NCBI GenBank assembly: GCA_018333785.1
Contig: JAGXSU010000061.1
Span: 1 to 64,000 of the forward strand
DNA length: 64,000 nucleotides
Reading direction: 5' to 3'
From: Methylomicrobium sp.
Lineage (GTDB): Bacteria; Pseudomonadota; Gammaproteobacteria; Methylococcales; Methylomonadaceae
Notes under the pieces: model-generated
Seen by the model: the letters and a program-made list of their open reading frames with translations, nothing else
Databases searched by the model: none
Told to the model about the DNA's origin: nothing
Position numbers and translations under genes: made by a program
In this document: positions 16,539 through 24,470 of the stretch, one piece after another
How the letters are laid out: every line of letters begins with the position of its first letter
Position numbering within the stretch: position 1 is the first letter of the stretch

Positions 16539-17126
16539 CAAGCCGGTATCCTTGCTCTTGGTAAAGGTTTGAAACTGCTGTAGCCAATAGCGGTAGGCTT
16601 GCCAAGCCTTGTTCGAATAATGGCGTACATTGATAGCGTTTTTCAGTTGTTCATAAATGGCTTCCCAGTTGGCTCCAGTCAATTTCATCGGTTGATCTGT
16701 CACTTCAGGCTGTGGCATTTCCCGTTTTGTTGCAGGCAGACCGACCTGACTGGAAGAGTCCGGGGTCGGCGTGCCTGATGACGAAGAAAGCAGAGGATTG
16801 TTAGCATTTTTAGCGGTAGAATTGGAGATCGGTGTCGGCGGCGATTGAAGGGTGCCTATCATTCGATAATAAATGGTACTAGCCCGGCGAGCGACCATTC
16901 TTTGCGCATCGGATTGCCCCTTGCTTTGCAATTTTTCGTCAAACCCGGCATAACTAGCGGTAAGCTTCGGGTCCGAAGCGTACTTTGCGCAAAAATCCAG
17001 ATAAAACCTAAGCCACTTATGAAAATCAGGGCGTTGCTGATCCGGAATATTGCGTAAGCAAAGCTGCGACTCGAACGTCTGACTTAAGGATGCGGTAACG
17101 ATCAACATGACAACCTCCAATTTCAC
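16539..17126 (-). pseudogene. intI: integron integrase intI, 5' part (N-terminal arm and core-binding start)
   Basis: The frame begins MKLEVVMLIVTASLSQTFES (17126; a second Met at 17108) and contains RPDFHKWLRFYLDFCAKYAS, QRMVARRASTIYYRM, a Ser/Thr/Pro-rich linker of about 45 residues, then YEQLKNAINVRHYSNKAWQA and YRYWLQQFQTFTKSKDTGL. The duplicated opening and RHYS...YRYWLQQF segment match longer integron integrases. After the break the frame runs 14 codons into the element (DEAANAEKSRAV) to a stop at 16497. Joined to the 13242-14069 part it would encode about 471 residues, longer than the classical 320-340 because of the N-terminal extension. Confidence 0.85.
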
Positions 17127-17272
17127 CTATTGGCTCAGTTTGGATGATATACGGAAGGTAAAAGTCCTTGCAGTTCAGAAATTTAGTGTTGCAACCCAGG
17201 TTTCATGGTAGATATACTGTTAACAGCTTCATAACTTGTTATGTATAAGACGGAGTAGCACTTCAAATCGCA
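17127..17272 (+). promoter_or_regulatory. attI: probable attI and divergent promoter region of the integron
   Basis: This is the interval between the intI start and the first cassette-like ORF, where attI and the intI/cassette promoters lie in known integrons. GTTATGT at 17238-17244 resembles a core site (GTTRRRY with one misfit) and would mark the cassette boundary. It differs at one position from the complement of the ACCTAAC box of the attC-like site at 18495. A 10-base palindrome CTGTTAACAG at 17217-17226 may be an operator, but it does not fit the LexA consensus. AACCTCCAAT at 17111-17120 holds the reverse-complement ribosome site for the inner intI start. Confidence 0.4.
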
Positions 17273-18478
17273 ATGGGCCAAGCTAAAACGATATACATTA
17301 ATGAAGATTGGTTGGCTTTTTCGGAGAAAGTCAAACGAAGAGATGGTTATAAGTGCTTGCAATGCAGAAGAGGACTGGGAGAAGTAACATTACAGGTTCA
17401 TCATGGAATTTACATAGCCGGTAGAGCTCCTTGGGAATATGCTCTCAGTGATTGCCGAACTTTATGTAAAGGGTGTCACGCTAAAGAGCATGGTCTTATC
17501 GAACCAGACAGAGGTTGGACGCTATTATCGATAGACGATTTAGGCGGTCTCGATGGCATTTGCGAAAGAAAAAACTGTGGCGCCGGAATACGGTATGCTC
17601 ATTTAACTTGTCATCCGAAGTGGGGATATTTGGTTGTAGGTAGCACCTGCATCGAGCACCTAACTCAAGAAGATCGTCTTCTGAGCAGCAATGTTATCCA
17701 TCTGTACCAGAATATCAGTAATTTTGTGCACTCGTCGGAATGGTCAAGAGATATTACGCAAAAAGGCAAAAGGTTTATTTCATCCACTTACAAACACCAT
17801 AAAATCCGAATTTACGGGGAAGAATTGTCCCATTCGTTCCAGCTTGCATTGAAGGGAAGAGGTATTCGGCGGTACGACTTTGGAAACATAATTGATGCAA
17901 AAGGGAAAAGTACTTTGGCTGTTAAGGAGTTGGCTTATACTGCCTTGCGGGGAACGTTATCTGAGAGCGAAGACGAAAAACAGTACTACTGGTCAAGACA
18001 CCGCTCATGGCCTATTGCAATTCGATTTAAATATGAGTTTGGCGACACCTCGAGACATTTGCAAAAGTTCCGTGCTGCGTACTTTGTAGGCGCTGTTTCA
18101 TTCATTCTTTTCGTTTCCATGGTTACATGGTTTAGGAAAGATGCTGCCACGGCTGATATTCCGCTGATTATTCTCGCCTCATGTATTCATTTACTGAGAG
18201 GCGTAGCAATTGTCTCAATGCTCTTCGCTTGGCTGAGTGCCGAGTTCATTCAAGATTGGCTCTATGAAAACGCATCAAACGCTTGGATAGAAAAAGAAAG
18301 ATTGCGAAGTCCGGATGTTTCTTTTGATGTTCCTCACTGGCGTTTTTTTGTCCCAGCGGCCTTGGCCCGAACCCTGATTTTCTTAACATGGCTAGGAACC
18401 ATGTTCTTTTTGCTGTATGTGGCCCCAGGTTGGGTATCTGAATTGGAACGTTTTATTCCAGACAACTTTCCAATATAG
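17273..18478 (+). CDS. membrane-anchored HNH-domain protein, cassette-like
   Basis: 401 residues. An N-terminal HNH nuclease fold is visible: CLQC (28-31), VHHGI (His43-His44), then SDCRTLCKGCH with Cys65, Cys68 and His69 as zinc and catalytic positions. A second Cys-rich motif follows (CERKNCG ... CHPKWGYLVVGSTCIEH). The middle shows no known domain. The C-terminal third has hydrophobic segments near residues 263-280, 292-318 and 362-385, so the nuclease domain is probably tethered to the inner membrane. The gene is AT-rich compared with its neighbours, starts 29 bases after a possible core site and ends 17 bases before an attC-like hairpin, which is the build of an integron cassette. No strong ribosome site is seen. 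The function is unknown; a defence effector is conceivable. Confidence 0.7.
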   Translation: MGQAKTIYINEDWLAFSEKVKRRDGYKCLQCRRGLGEVTLQVHHGIYIAGRAPWEYALSDCRTLCKGCHAKEHGLIEPDRGWTLLSIDDLGGLDGICERKNCGAGIRYAHLTCHPKWGYLVVGSTCIEHLTQEDRLLSSNVIHLYQNISNFVHSSEWSRDITQKGKRFISSTYKHHKIRIYGEELSHSFQLALKGRGIRRYDFGNIIDAKGKSTLAVKELAYTALRGTLSESEDEKQYYWSRHRSWPIAIRFKYEFGDTSRHLQKFRAAYFVGAVSFILFVSMVTWFRKDAATADIPLIILASCIHLLRGVAIVSMLFAWLSAEFIQDWLYENASNAWIEKERLRSPDVSFDVPHWRFFVPAALARTLIFLTWLGTMFFLLYVAPGWVSELERFIPDNFPI

Positions 18479-18494
18479 CCATGCAAAAAATCCA

Positions 18495-18553
18495 ACCTAA
18501 CGAATAAGGTTAGATTTTGTGAGCAAGGCAAACCAAAACCTTATTCGTTATCT
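18495..18553. other. attC: second attC-like site
   Basis: Boxes ACCTAAC (18495-18501, fits RYYYAAC) and GTTATCT (18547-18553) enclose a perfect 13-bp inverted repeat (AACGAATAAGGTT / AACCTTATTCGTT). The core from AACGAATAAGG through GTGAGCAAGG is nearly identical to the site at 14064-14110 in the same plus-strand orientation. Position after the HNH ORF suggests a plus-oriented attC. Homology to the other site and the better fit of GTTAGGT on the minus strand suggest the opposite orientation. The orientation is unresolved. Confidence 0.6.
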
Positions 18554-18686
18554 TGCTTTTCAAAACCAAATTCCGAATACCCTAAATTTTGAGCTCTGCT
18601 TTTATCGCAAAAACCCGCTTTTCGGTTCCTGTTTCATCAAAATCTTCAATCGGGCACGCGGCTTTTACAGCCTAAACAATACCCTT

Positions 18687-18941
18687 ACCTGATTACGTAT
18701 GACTTTCAGTGGAATGGATAGCCCTTCAAATAGCCGTCATACCGGCATGGATTGCCGGTATCCAGTGTACACGGATGTAATTATCCTTTTGAGCGTGGAG
18801 TGATTCCCCCTGCTCGCATCCATCCAGTTTGGACCCCGGCAATCCACTTGTGCCCCAGAGGGTATGCCGGGGCGACGCCACCTTTAGAACTCATAGGATC
18901 ACACTATTTCAGTTTTGGCTGAAGCTTATACGTAATCAGGT
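18687..18941. mobile_element. 255-bp MITE-like element with 14-bp terminal inverted repeats and ACCCTT duplication
   Basis: ACCTGATTACGTAT (18687-18700) is exactly inverted at 18928-18941, and ACCCTT occurs directly outside each end (18681-18686 and 18942-18947), a probable 6-bp target duplication. No transposase is inside. The interior contains an imperfect palindromic core (GGCATGGATTGCCGGTATCC ... GGACCCCGGCAATCC) also found in the element at 57751. Insertion was at the extreme 3' end of cobQ, whose stop codon overlaps the right-hand duplication. Confidence 0.75.
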
Positions 18942-18945
18942 ACCC

Positions 18946-20415
18946 TTATGACTTTACATAGCCATCCCAAAGCCGGTCAAGTAATGCAAAATTGATATGC
19001 GTTGCCACTGTGTCAGCGATCAGATCAATCCCCTGCTCACGGCGCTGCCCCAAATCAATTGAAAGGGAATTTTGTTTATTTAAACCGGCCCAAGCCAGCA
19101 ACGCATCACAAGCAGCAGCCTGATCGAACAGACCATGCAGATACGTTCCGGTAATTTGATCATCAATGGAGCAGGCTCCATCAACACCTTCATCACTGGT
19201 AACCAAAGGCCTTGCCAGCGCCGGACCCTGCGATAGGCCGGCGTGAATCTCATAGCCTTGAACGGGAACGTTACCCAGACTCAACACACCGAATACCTGA
19301 CAAAGCCGCTTGTCCTTGTTTAAGGTGGTTTCCATATCGAAATACCCCAACCCGTCACTGGATCCGGGCTGCCCTTCAAGCCCCAAAGGATCATGAATCT
19401 GCCGCCCCAATATCTGAAAACCGCCGCAGATTCCTATCAGCTTGCCCCCATATCGCAAATGCCGCTCAATGGCCTTATCCCAATTCTGCTGTTTCAACCA
19501 CGCCAAATCGTCTCTTACCGATTTACTGCCCGGCAGTATCAGCAAATCGGCACCTTTCATTTGCCGCGGATCTTGCAAAAACGCCAGGGTTACGTCGGGA
19601 TGGTGTAACAGCGGATCAAAATCGGTATGGTTGCTGATTCTGGGTAAACACGGCACGACTATCCTGAAATCGGCATTTCGATTTGCCGGATTGGCCGATA
19701 TGGCATCTTCGGCATCCAGATAAAGCGAGGTTAAATACGGCAAAACGCCCAATACCGGCTTGCCGGTTTCTTGTTCCAACCAGGTCAATCCCGGTGTTAA
19801 CAAATCGATGTCGCCCCGAAAACGATTGATCACAAAGCCCAGAATACGGCGGCGCTCACTCTCGGACAGGCAAGCCAGGGTTCCGATGATATGAGCAAAC
19901 ACGCCGCCCCTATCAATGTCGGCGATCAGTAACACGGGACAGTCGACCTGTTCGGCAAAGCCCATATTGGCGATATCCCCCTGACGCAGGTTTATTTCGG
20001 CAGGACTGCCTGCGCCTTCAACAATCATCATCTGATACTGATTCGAAAGCCGCCCGTATGACTCAAGCACAGCATTAAAAGCGGTCGCTTTATAATCATG
20101 ATAGGTTTTGGCATCCTGATTTTCCAATGCCTTCCCGTGAATGATGACCTGTGCCGTCCGATCGGTTGTAGGTTTAAGCAAAACGGGATTCATGTCGCTG
20201 TGCGAAGCCAGGCCGCATGCTGCCGCCTGAACCGCTTGCGCCCTGCCAATTTCGCCGCCATCGATGGTTACCGCACTGTTCAACGCCATATTCTGAGGTT
20301 TGAATGGCACCACGCGCATCCCTTTGCGATAATAGTATCGGCATAAGCCGGTCACCAGCGTGCTTTTGCCGGCGTCCGATGTAGTGCCTTGAATCATAAG
20401 GGTTTTGAATTTCAT
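18946..20415 (-). CDS. cobQ: cobyric acid synthase
   Basis: 489 residues. CobQ/CbiP amidates the b, d, e and g side chains of adenosylcobyrinic acid a,c-diamide using glutamine and ATP. The N-terminal dethiobiotin-synthetase-like ATP domain has [10 protein letters not shown] (10-19) and [26 protein letters not shown] and VINRFRGD are family signatures. The C-terminal glutaminase has [13 protein letters not shown], the nucleophile region [12 protein letters not shown] (Cys near 330) and GTYLHGLFD with the catalytic His. Length matches the family. A MITE-like insertion ends at its stop codon. It is divergent from cbiB, 250 bases away across a hairpin-rich spacer. Confidence 0.95.
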   Translation of the reverse strand: MKFKTLMIQGTTSDAGKSTLVTGLCRYYYRKGMRVVPFKPQNMALNSAVTIDGGEIGRAQAVQAAACGLASHSDMNPVLLKPTTDRTAQVIIHGKALENQDAKTYHDYKATAFNAVLESYGRLSNQYQMMIVEGAGSPAEINLRQGDIANMGFAEQVDCPVLLIADIDRGGVFAHIIGTLACLSESERRRILGFVINRFRGDIDLLTPGLTWLEQETGKPVLGVLPYLTSLYLDAEDAISANPANRNADFRIVVPCLPRISNHTDFDPLLHHPDVTLAFLQDPRQMKGADLLILPGSKSVRDDLAWLKQQNWDKAIERHLRYGGKLIGICGGFQILGRQIHDPLGLEGQPGSSDGLGYFDMETTLNKDKRLCQVFGVLSLGNVPVQGYEIHAGLSQGPALARPLVTSDEGVDGACSIDDQITGTYLHGLFDQAAACDALLAWAGLNKQNSLSIDLGQRREQGIDLIADTVATHINFALLDRLWDGYVKS

Positions 20416-20480
20416 CTGGAATCATTGGGTTGAATACTTTCATTACTCCCTTTTGACCGAAAAAACGTCTAGGAATGGGA

Positions 20481-20579
20481 AGGTGTGGGGTATGCCTAGC
20501 GAGGATGTCGGCAGCAGGGAGCTGCCGCAAGCCCCCATGGACGGGTTCACGGCGTTCCTCGATAGGCATACTCCACACC
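20481..20579. repeat. 99-bp imperfect inverted repeat in the cobQ-cbiB spacer
   Basis: GGTGTGGGGTATGCCTA at 20481-20497 pairs, with one mismatch and one extra base, with ATAGGCATACTCCACACC at 20562-20579. Between them lies a GC-rich stretch with GGCAGCAGGGAGCTGCC, itself a small hairpin. Outside, ACTCCCTT (20445-20452) and AAGGGAGT (20608-20615) form another inverted pair. It looks like a non-coding dispersed repeat or nested MITE in the divergent cobQ/cbiB promoter region. No cobalamin riboswitch was recognised here. Confidence 0.55.
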
Positions 20580-20664
20580 AAACATACTTGAACGATTATT
20601 GAGTAAGAAGGGAGTATTAGAACATGCCGATCGCAATGCGATACATAAAAACAGGTTTTCTTAA

Positions 20665-21579
20665 ATGAGTTTAACGCTCTATATCCTGTCGGCGGTTCTT
20701 ATCGACCGGTGTTTGGGGGAGCCGCAACGCTTCCACCCTCTGGTTGGCTTCGGCGCTTGGGCAAACTTTCTCGAACAACGTTTATGGCGTGCAAATGCGA
20801 ACCGTTTTGCGGGCTTGACCGCCCTGATATTAGCCGTCATGCCTATCACATTGCTTATTTACGGATTAGAGCGCTTCATTCATGCTGACGCCCTGATTCA
20901 CCCGGTCTTATTATACTTTTGCATAGGTGCAACAAGCCTCAAGCAACATTCGGAGCGTGTTTTTACCGCGCTTGACGGACATGACATACTACAGGCAAGG
21001 CATCAGGTTGCCCTGATCGTCAGCCGTGAAACCGCTAACATGGACGCATTGGCGGTCCGCCGGGCCGCTATAGAATCGGTTCTTGAAAACGGTGCGGATG
21101 CCATTTTTGCCCCGTTATTCTGGTTTACAGTTGCAGGCCCTGCCGGTGCTGTTTTTTACCGGCTAGTGAATACGTTGGACGCATTATGGGGCTATAAAAA
21201 TGAACGCTATAACCGCTTTGGCTGGGCCGCTGCAAGACTGGATGACGGCTTGAACTACTTGCCGGCCCGATTGACCGCCTGCAGTTACGCTTTACTGGGT
21301 CAAACCCGAAAAGCCTTAAACAGTTGGCGCAGATACTCGACTCTGCTGGAAAGTCCGAATGCAGGACCGGTGATGAGTTCCGGCGCCGGAACGCTCAATA
21401 TCAAATTAGGCGGACCTGCTGTCTATCACGGCAAGCTCAAAAACAAGCCGTATTTTGGCGGAAACAACGAGCCCGCCGATCAGGACATTATCAAAGCAAA
21501 CCGGCTGATTGATAAAACCCTGTGGTTATGGATCGTGTTAATTACATCAGGAGAAGCACTTGCTGGAACATGGGGGTAA
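20665..21579 (+). CDS. cbiB: adenosylcobinamide-phosphate synthase (CbiB/CobD type)
   Basis: 304 residues with several membrane segments. The enzyme attaches (R)-1-aminopropan-2-ol phosphate to adenosylcobyric acid. Family signatures: LIDRCLGEPQRFHPLVGFG at the start, LKQHSERVFTALDGHD, VSRETANMDALAVRRAAIES with VLENGADAIFAPLFWF, and GPAGAVFYRLVNTLDALWGY. AGTLNIKLGGPAVYHG near the end is also typical. The reading frame overlaps the following cobD gene by 20 bases, so the pair is translationally linked; CobD supplies the aminopropanol phosphate. Confidence 0.95.
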   Translation: MSLTLYILSAVLIDRCLGEPQRFHPLVGFGAWANFLEQRLWRANANRFAGLTALILAVMPITLLIYGLERFIHADALIHPVLLYFCIGATSLKQHSERVFTALDGHDILQARHQVALIVSRETANMDALAVRRAAIESVLENGADAIFAPLFWFTVAGPAGAVFYRLVNTLDALWGYKNERYNRFGWAAARLDDGLNYLPARLTACSYALLGQTRKALNSWRRYSTLLESPNAGPVMSSGAGTLNIKLGGPAVYHGKLKNKPYFGGNNEPADQDIIKANRLIDKTLWLWIVLITSGEALAGTWG

Positions 21580-22567
21580 ACTGCGCAATGCCGCAACGCG
21601 TTATCAGATTCCGCTGGATCAATGGATAGATTTATCGACCGGCATCAATCCCAATGGTTGGCCGATTCCTGCCATACCCGGCGAATGCTGGGTAAGATTG
21701 CCCGAAGCAGACGATGGCCTTGTTGAGGCCGCCAGATGCTATTATCAATCGCCTCATATTTTACCGGTAGCCGGCTCCCAGGCAGCCATTCAGGCCTTAC
21801 CATTATTACGGCCCGCGTCTGTCACCGGCATGTTGAGCCCCGCCTATGCAGAGCACGCCGCCAACTGGCAAAAAGCCGGTCATACCCTGATAAATTTGCA
21901 TCCGGATACCCTCAACGAAGTGATCGGCAAGCTGGATGTATTAGTCTTGATTAACCCGAACAACCCCACCGGTTGGCGCTTCAGTCAAACGCAGCTGCTC
22001 GCCTGGCACGAGAACTTACAGGCGCGCGGCGGCTGGCTGATTGTCGATGAAGCGTTTATCGACACGACCCCGGAATGCAGTCTGGCCAACCATATACCCA
22101 GGCCCGGCCTGATTATTTTGCGCTCACTGGGGAAGTTTTTCGGTTTGGCAGGAGCCCGATGCGGATTCGTTCTGGCAGACGAGGCGCTGCTCAATCAGAT
22201 GAATGAACAATTAGGCCCGTGGACACTCAGCCATCCCTGCCGTTATGTAGCAAAAAAAGCCTTATGCGACCGGGCTTGGCAAGAACGCACCAGCCTGGCA
22301 CTAAAACAGCAATCACAACGATTGAGGCTATTGCTGGAATCGCACGGACTCATTCCGGACGGCCATACAGACTTGTTTGTCTGGTGTAAAATCCTGCAGG
22401 CGCAGGCATTGCATGAACGTCTTGCCCAGCAGGGTATTTTGACCCGATTATTCGAGACACCCAGCAGCGTGCGATTCGGCCTTCCCAAAGATGAAAGGCA
22501 ATGGGAGCGGCTGGATATCGCTTTAAAAACCATCACGCCAGCTATTTTCGGAGACAAAATCGGCTAA
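21560..22567 (+). CDS. cobD: threonine-phosphate decarboxylase (CobD/CobC), PLP enzyme
   Basis: 335 residues of fold-type I aminotransferase class. It makes (R)-1-aminopropan-2-ol O-2-phosphate from L-threonine phosphate. Seen: LEHGGKLRNAATRY, DLSTGINPNGWPIP, VAGSQAAIQALPLL, LINPNNPTGWRFS, the WLIVDEAFID segment and ILRSLGKFFGLAGARCGFV with the PLP lysine in SLGKFFG. The start is a TTG at 21560, within the end of cbiB; it fits the family start LEHGG. Its 3' end overlaps the convergent bluB gene by 45 bases. CobD is the Salmonella name; the Pseudomonas denitrificans name is CobC. Confidence 0.93.
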   Translation: MLEHGGKLRNAATRYQIPLDQWIDLSTGINPNGWPIPAIPGECWVRLPEADDGLVEAARCYYQSPHILPVAGSQAAIQALPLLRPASVTGMLSPAYAEHAANWQKAGHTLINLHPDTLNEVIGKLDVLVLINPNNPTGWRFSQTQLLAWHENLQARGGWLIVDEAFIDTTPECSLANHIPRPGLIILRSLGKFFGLAGARCGFVLADEALLNQMNEQLGPWTLSHPCRYVAKKALCDRAWQERTSLALKQQSQRLRLLLESHGLIPDGHTDLFVWCKILQAQALHERLAQQGILTRLFETPSSVRFGLPKDERQWERLDIALKTITPAIFGDKIG

Positions 22568-23173
22568 GGGTCGCGCTTTGGCCCAGGCCTCCAATTCCAG
22601 CATGGGTTTTTCGTAAAAGGCCTCAACATGCCCAAGACACAAGACAGCAATGGGGCTGCCCCCTTCAGGAATTGCAAGCAGTTCTGCCAGGGCCATGGGA
22701 TCGAACAAAGACACCCATCCCAACCCCAAGCCCTCGGCTCTGGCGGCCAGCCACAAATTTTGTATGGCACAGGCGGCCGAAGCCAAATCCATTTCCGGCA
22801 AAGTGCGCCTGCCGAAAATATGTTTTTCGCGTTGATCCTGCAAGGCTACAACCAGCAATTCCCCGCAATCCAGGATACCTTCGACTTTGAGTTTCATGAA
22901 CGCGTCATTTCGCTCTCCCAGAGCCAATGCGGTCTGCAGCCGTTCCTGCTCAACCAGCGCATGAATTTTCCGCCGCAACGCAACATCGGTTATTCTGATA
23001 AATCGCCACGGCTGCATCAAGCCGACGCTACCCGCTTGATGAGCCGCTTGTAACAGCTTTGTCAGTATTGCTTCATCAACCGGCTCAGGCAAAAAGTGGC
23101 GCATGTCACGTCGCTCCGAAATCACCCGGTAAACCGCCGCTATTTCAGCGTCACTGAAGCGGTGCTTAGACAT
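22523..23173 (-). CDS. bluB: 5,6-dimethylbenzimidazole synthase
   Basis: 216 residues of the nitroreductase-like BluB family. BluB uses O2 to fragment reduced FMN, releasing the lower ligand of B12, so its presence points to aerobic cobalamin synthesis. Motifs: VYRVISERRDMRHFLPEPVD, HQAGSVGLMQPWRFIRI, LPEMDLASAACAIQNLWLAA and GLGLGWVSLFDP. Translation begins inside the end of cobS (8-base overlap) and the 3' end runs 45 bases into cobD on the other strand. Length and all core segments are complete. Confidence 0.93.
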   Translation of the reverse strand: MSKHRFSDAEIAAVYRVISERRDMRHFLPEPVDEAILTKLLQAAHQAGSVGLMQPWRFIRITDVALRRKIHALVEQERLQTALALGERNDAFMKLKVEGILDCGELLVVALQDQREKHIFGRRTLPEMDLASAACAIQNLWLAARAEGLGLGWVSLFDPMALAELLAIPEGGSPIAVLCLGHVEAFYEKPMLELEAWAKARPLADFVSENSWRDGF

Positions 23174-23891
23174 ACATTGCCACCGCCGTCAGAACCGCTG
23201 CCTCCGTCAACTCCACGGCAGCCCCATAAACATCACCGGTTACCCCTCCTAAACGACGAAGCGCGAGATAGCGTATTGCCAGCCAAACCAATATGGCACC
23301 CAGTACCGGCATCCAGTCGGTAAACCATAAAGCGCAGATCAGCCAAGCGGCAAGGCTTAATTTAGCCGGGGTGACGGGTAAATTGACGATCATTTTTTCA
23401 CCCAACCCGCCCGGACGGACATAGTCAGCGGTCAACATCAACGCCATGATAGCCAGTCGACCCAGCATCGGCACCATCATCAATGCCGCGCCGTCAGATT
23501 GTTTGACGATTTCGACCAAGGCCGCCCATTTCAACATCAACACCAGAATGAGCCAAATCACAGCGATTGGCCCGGCGGCCGGATCTTTCATAATTGCCAG
23601 ACTGCGTTCAGGACTGCTCATCCCGCCCGCCCAGGCATCGGCGCAATCAGCGAGTCCATCCAGATGAAGTCCGCCGGTAATCCCTACCCACAGAATCAAA
23701 AGCATTGCCGCTTTAAGTGCTGGCTGTTCTGTTCCCAAAAGAGCCAATGCCAAAACCAGCATAAAACCGATCAATAAACCGACAAACGGATAAAACAAAA
23801 CCGATTGCCCCCATTGGCGCTCGCTGGGTTCAAAATAGACAGGCAGAGGAATCCGGGTTAAAAATTGCAGGGCTAATAGTAATGATTGCAT
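23166..23891 (-). CDS. cobS: adenosylcobinamide-GDP ribazoletransferase (cobalamin 5'-phosphate synthase)
   Basis: 241 residues, multi-pass inner membrane. Joins GDP-cobinamide and alpha-ribazole phosphate. The family motif GGLHLDGLADCADAWAGG with the following SPERSLAIMKDPAAGPIAVI is present, as are LALQFLTRIPLPVYFEP at the N-terminus and LGRLAIMALM. The C-terminal LGGVTGDVYGAAVELTEAAV is typical. It overlaps bluB by eight bases and is probably cotranscribed with it. A terminator for the upstream TM2 gene lies just before its start. Confidence 0.94.
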   Translation of the reverse strand: MQSLLLALQFLTRIPLPVYFEPSERQWGQSVLFYPFVGLLIGFMLVLALALLGTEQPALKAAMLLILWVGITGGLHLDGLADCADAWAGGMSSPERSLAIMKDPAAGPIAVIWLILVLMLKWAALVEIVKQSDGAALMMVPMLGRLAIMALMLTADYVRPGGLGEKMIVNLPVTPAKLSLAAWLICALWFTDWMPVLGAILVWLAIRYLALRRLGGVTGDVYGAAVELTEAAVLTAVAMYV

Positions 23892-23906
23892 GGCATGATC
23901 AATAAA

Positions 23907-23930
23907 AAAGGCGATTCAGTGATCGCCTTT
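23907..23930 (-). terminator. Rho-independent terminator of the TM2-domain gene
   Basis: AAAGGCGAT (23907-23915) and ATCGCCTTT (23922-23930) form a nine-base stem with a six-base loop. In the minus-strand direction the stem is followed by a run of T's (complement of AATAAAAAA at 23901-23909). It lies 58 bases after the TM2-domain gene and just before cobS, so it ends the transcript of the former. Confidence 0.75.
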
Positions 23931-23987
23931 GTGATGGGTCATCGAGATTGATACGCGGTATTTCGAATCTTTCCCTAAAACATCGTT

Positions 23988-24398
23988 TTACTTTAACGGA
24001 CGCCCTTTGGCATCCTTATCCATATGCTTGGTAACCAGCAGAGCAAATTCAATGAATCCCCACAATACGCCATAGCCGCCGGTCAAAAAAGTCACCACAA
24101 TCTGGCATAAACCGATCAGGTAAAAACCCAAATAAAACCGGTGAAGCCCAAATAAACCCAAAAAGAACGCAAGAAAAATCGCAATCTTACGGGATTTAAC
24201 CGCTTTATTTTCCAGATAAGCCCCTACCAGCCCAACCGTAGTGACGGTTCCATCCGTTTGCTCAAACATCACATCGTCACCTATTTCGGGCTCAGCAGGT
24301 GAAGTCCATTGGTCCAAATGAAATTCATAAAATGAATCATCACTTTTGATAACGCCTGTTTGCCTGCCTAAATCAAAGCTTTCTATGTGTCCTATCAT
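23988..24398 (-). CDS. TM2-domain protein with N-terminal cold-shock-like beta domain
   Basis: 136 residues. The first 65 residues (IGHIESFDLGRQTGVIKSDD, FYEFHLDQW, IGDDVMFEQTDG) have the periodic pattern of a small OB/cold-shock-like fold. Residues 70-125 are a TM2 domain with two membrane helices: KIAIFLAFFLGLFGLHRFYL and GLCQIVVTFLTGGYGVLWGF. TM2 proteins are widespread and mostly uncharacterised. The gene interrupts the B12 cluster between cobS and cobT and has its own terminator, so it is probably unrelated to cobalamin. Confidence 0.75.
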   Translation of the reverse strand: MIGHIESFDLGRQTGVIKSDDSFYEFHLDQWTSPAEPEIGDDVMFEQTDGTVTTVGLVGAYLENKAVKSRKIAIFLAFFLGLFGLHRFYLGFYLIGLCQIVVTFLTGGYGVLWGFIEFALLVTKHMDKDAKGRPLK

Positions 24399-24470
24399 GG
24401 TTCGTTTTACCTTCTTTTTTATAATTATTAACGTTATCTATTAGTGATCTGTTTCAGCGCTAAAGCCGCT

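Noticed and set aside
17217-17226. CTGTTAACAG as a LexA box controlling intI
   Set aside because: The spacing between CTG and CAG is 4, whereas the gammaproteobacterial LexA box needs 10; kept only as an unassigned palindrome.
20416-20664. possible cobalamin riboswitch between cobQ and cbiB
   Set aside because: I found no B12-box-like GCCACTG segment or matching arrangement in the spacer; the structure there is a long inverted repeat.
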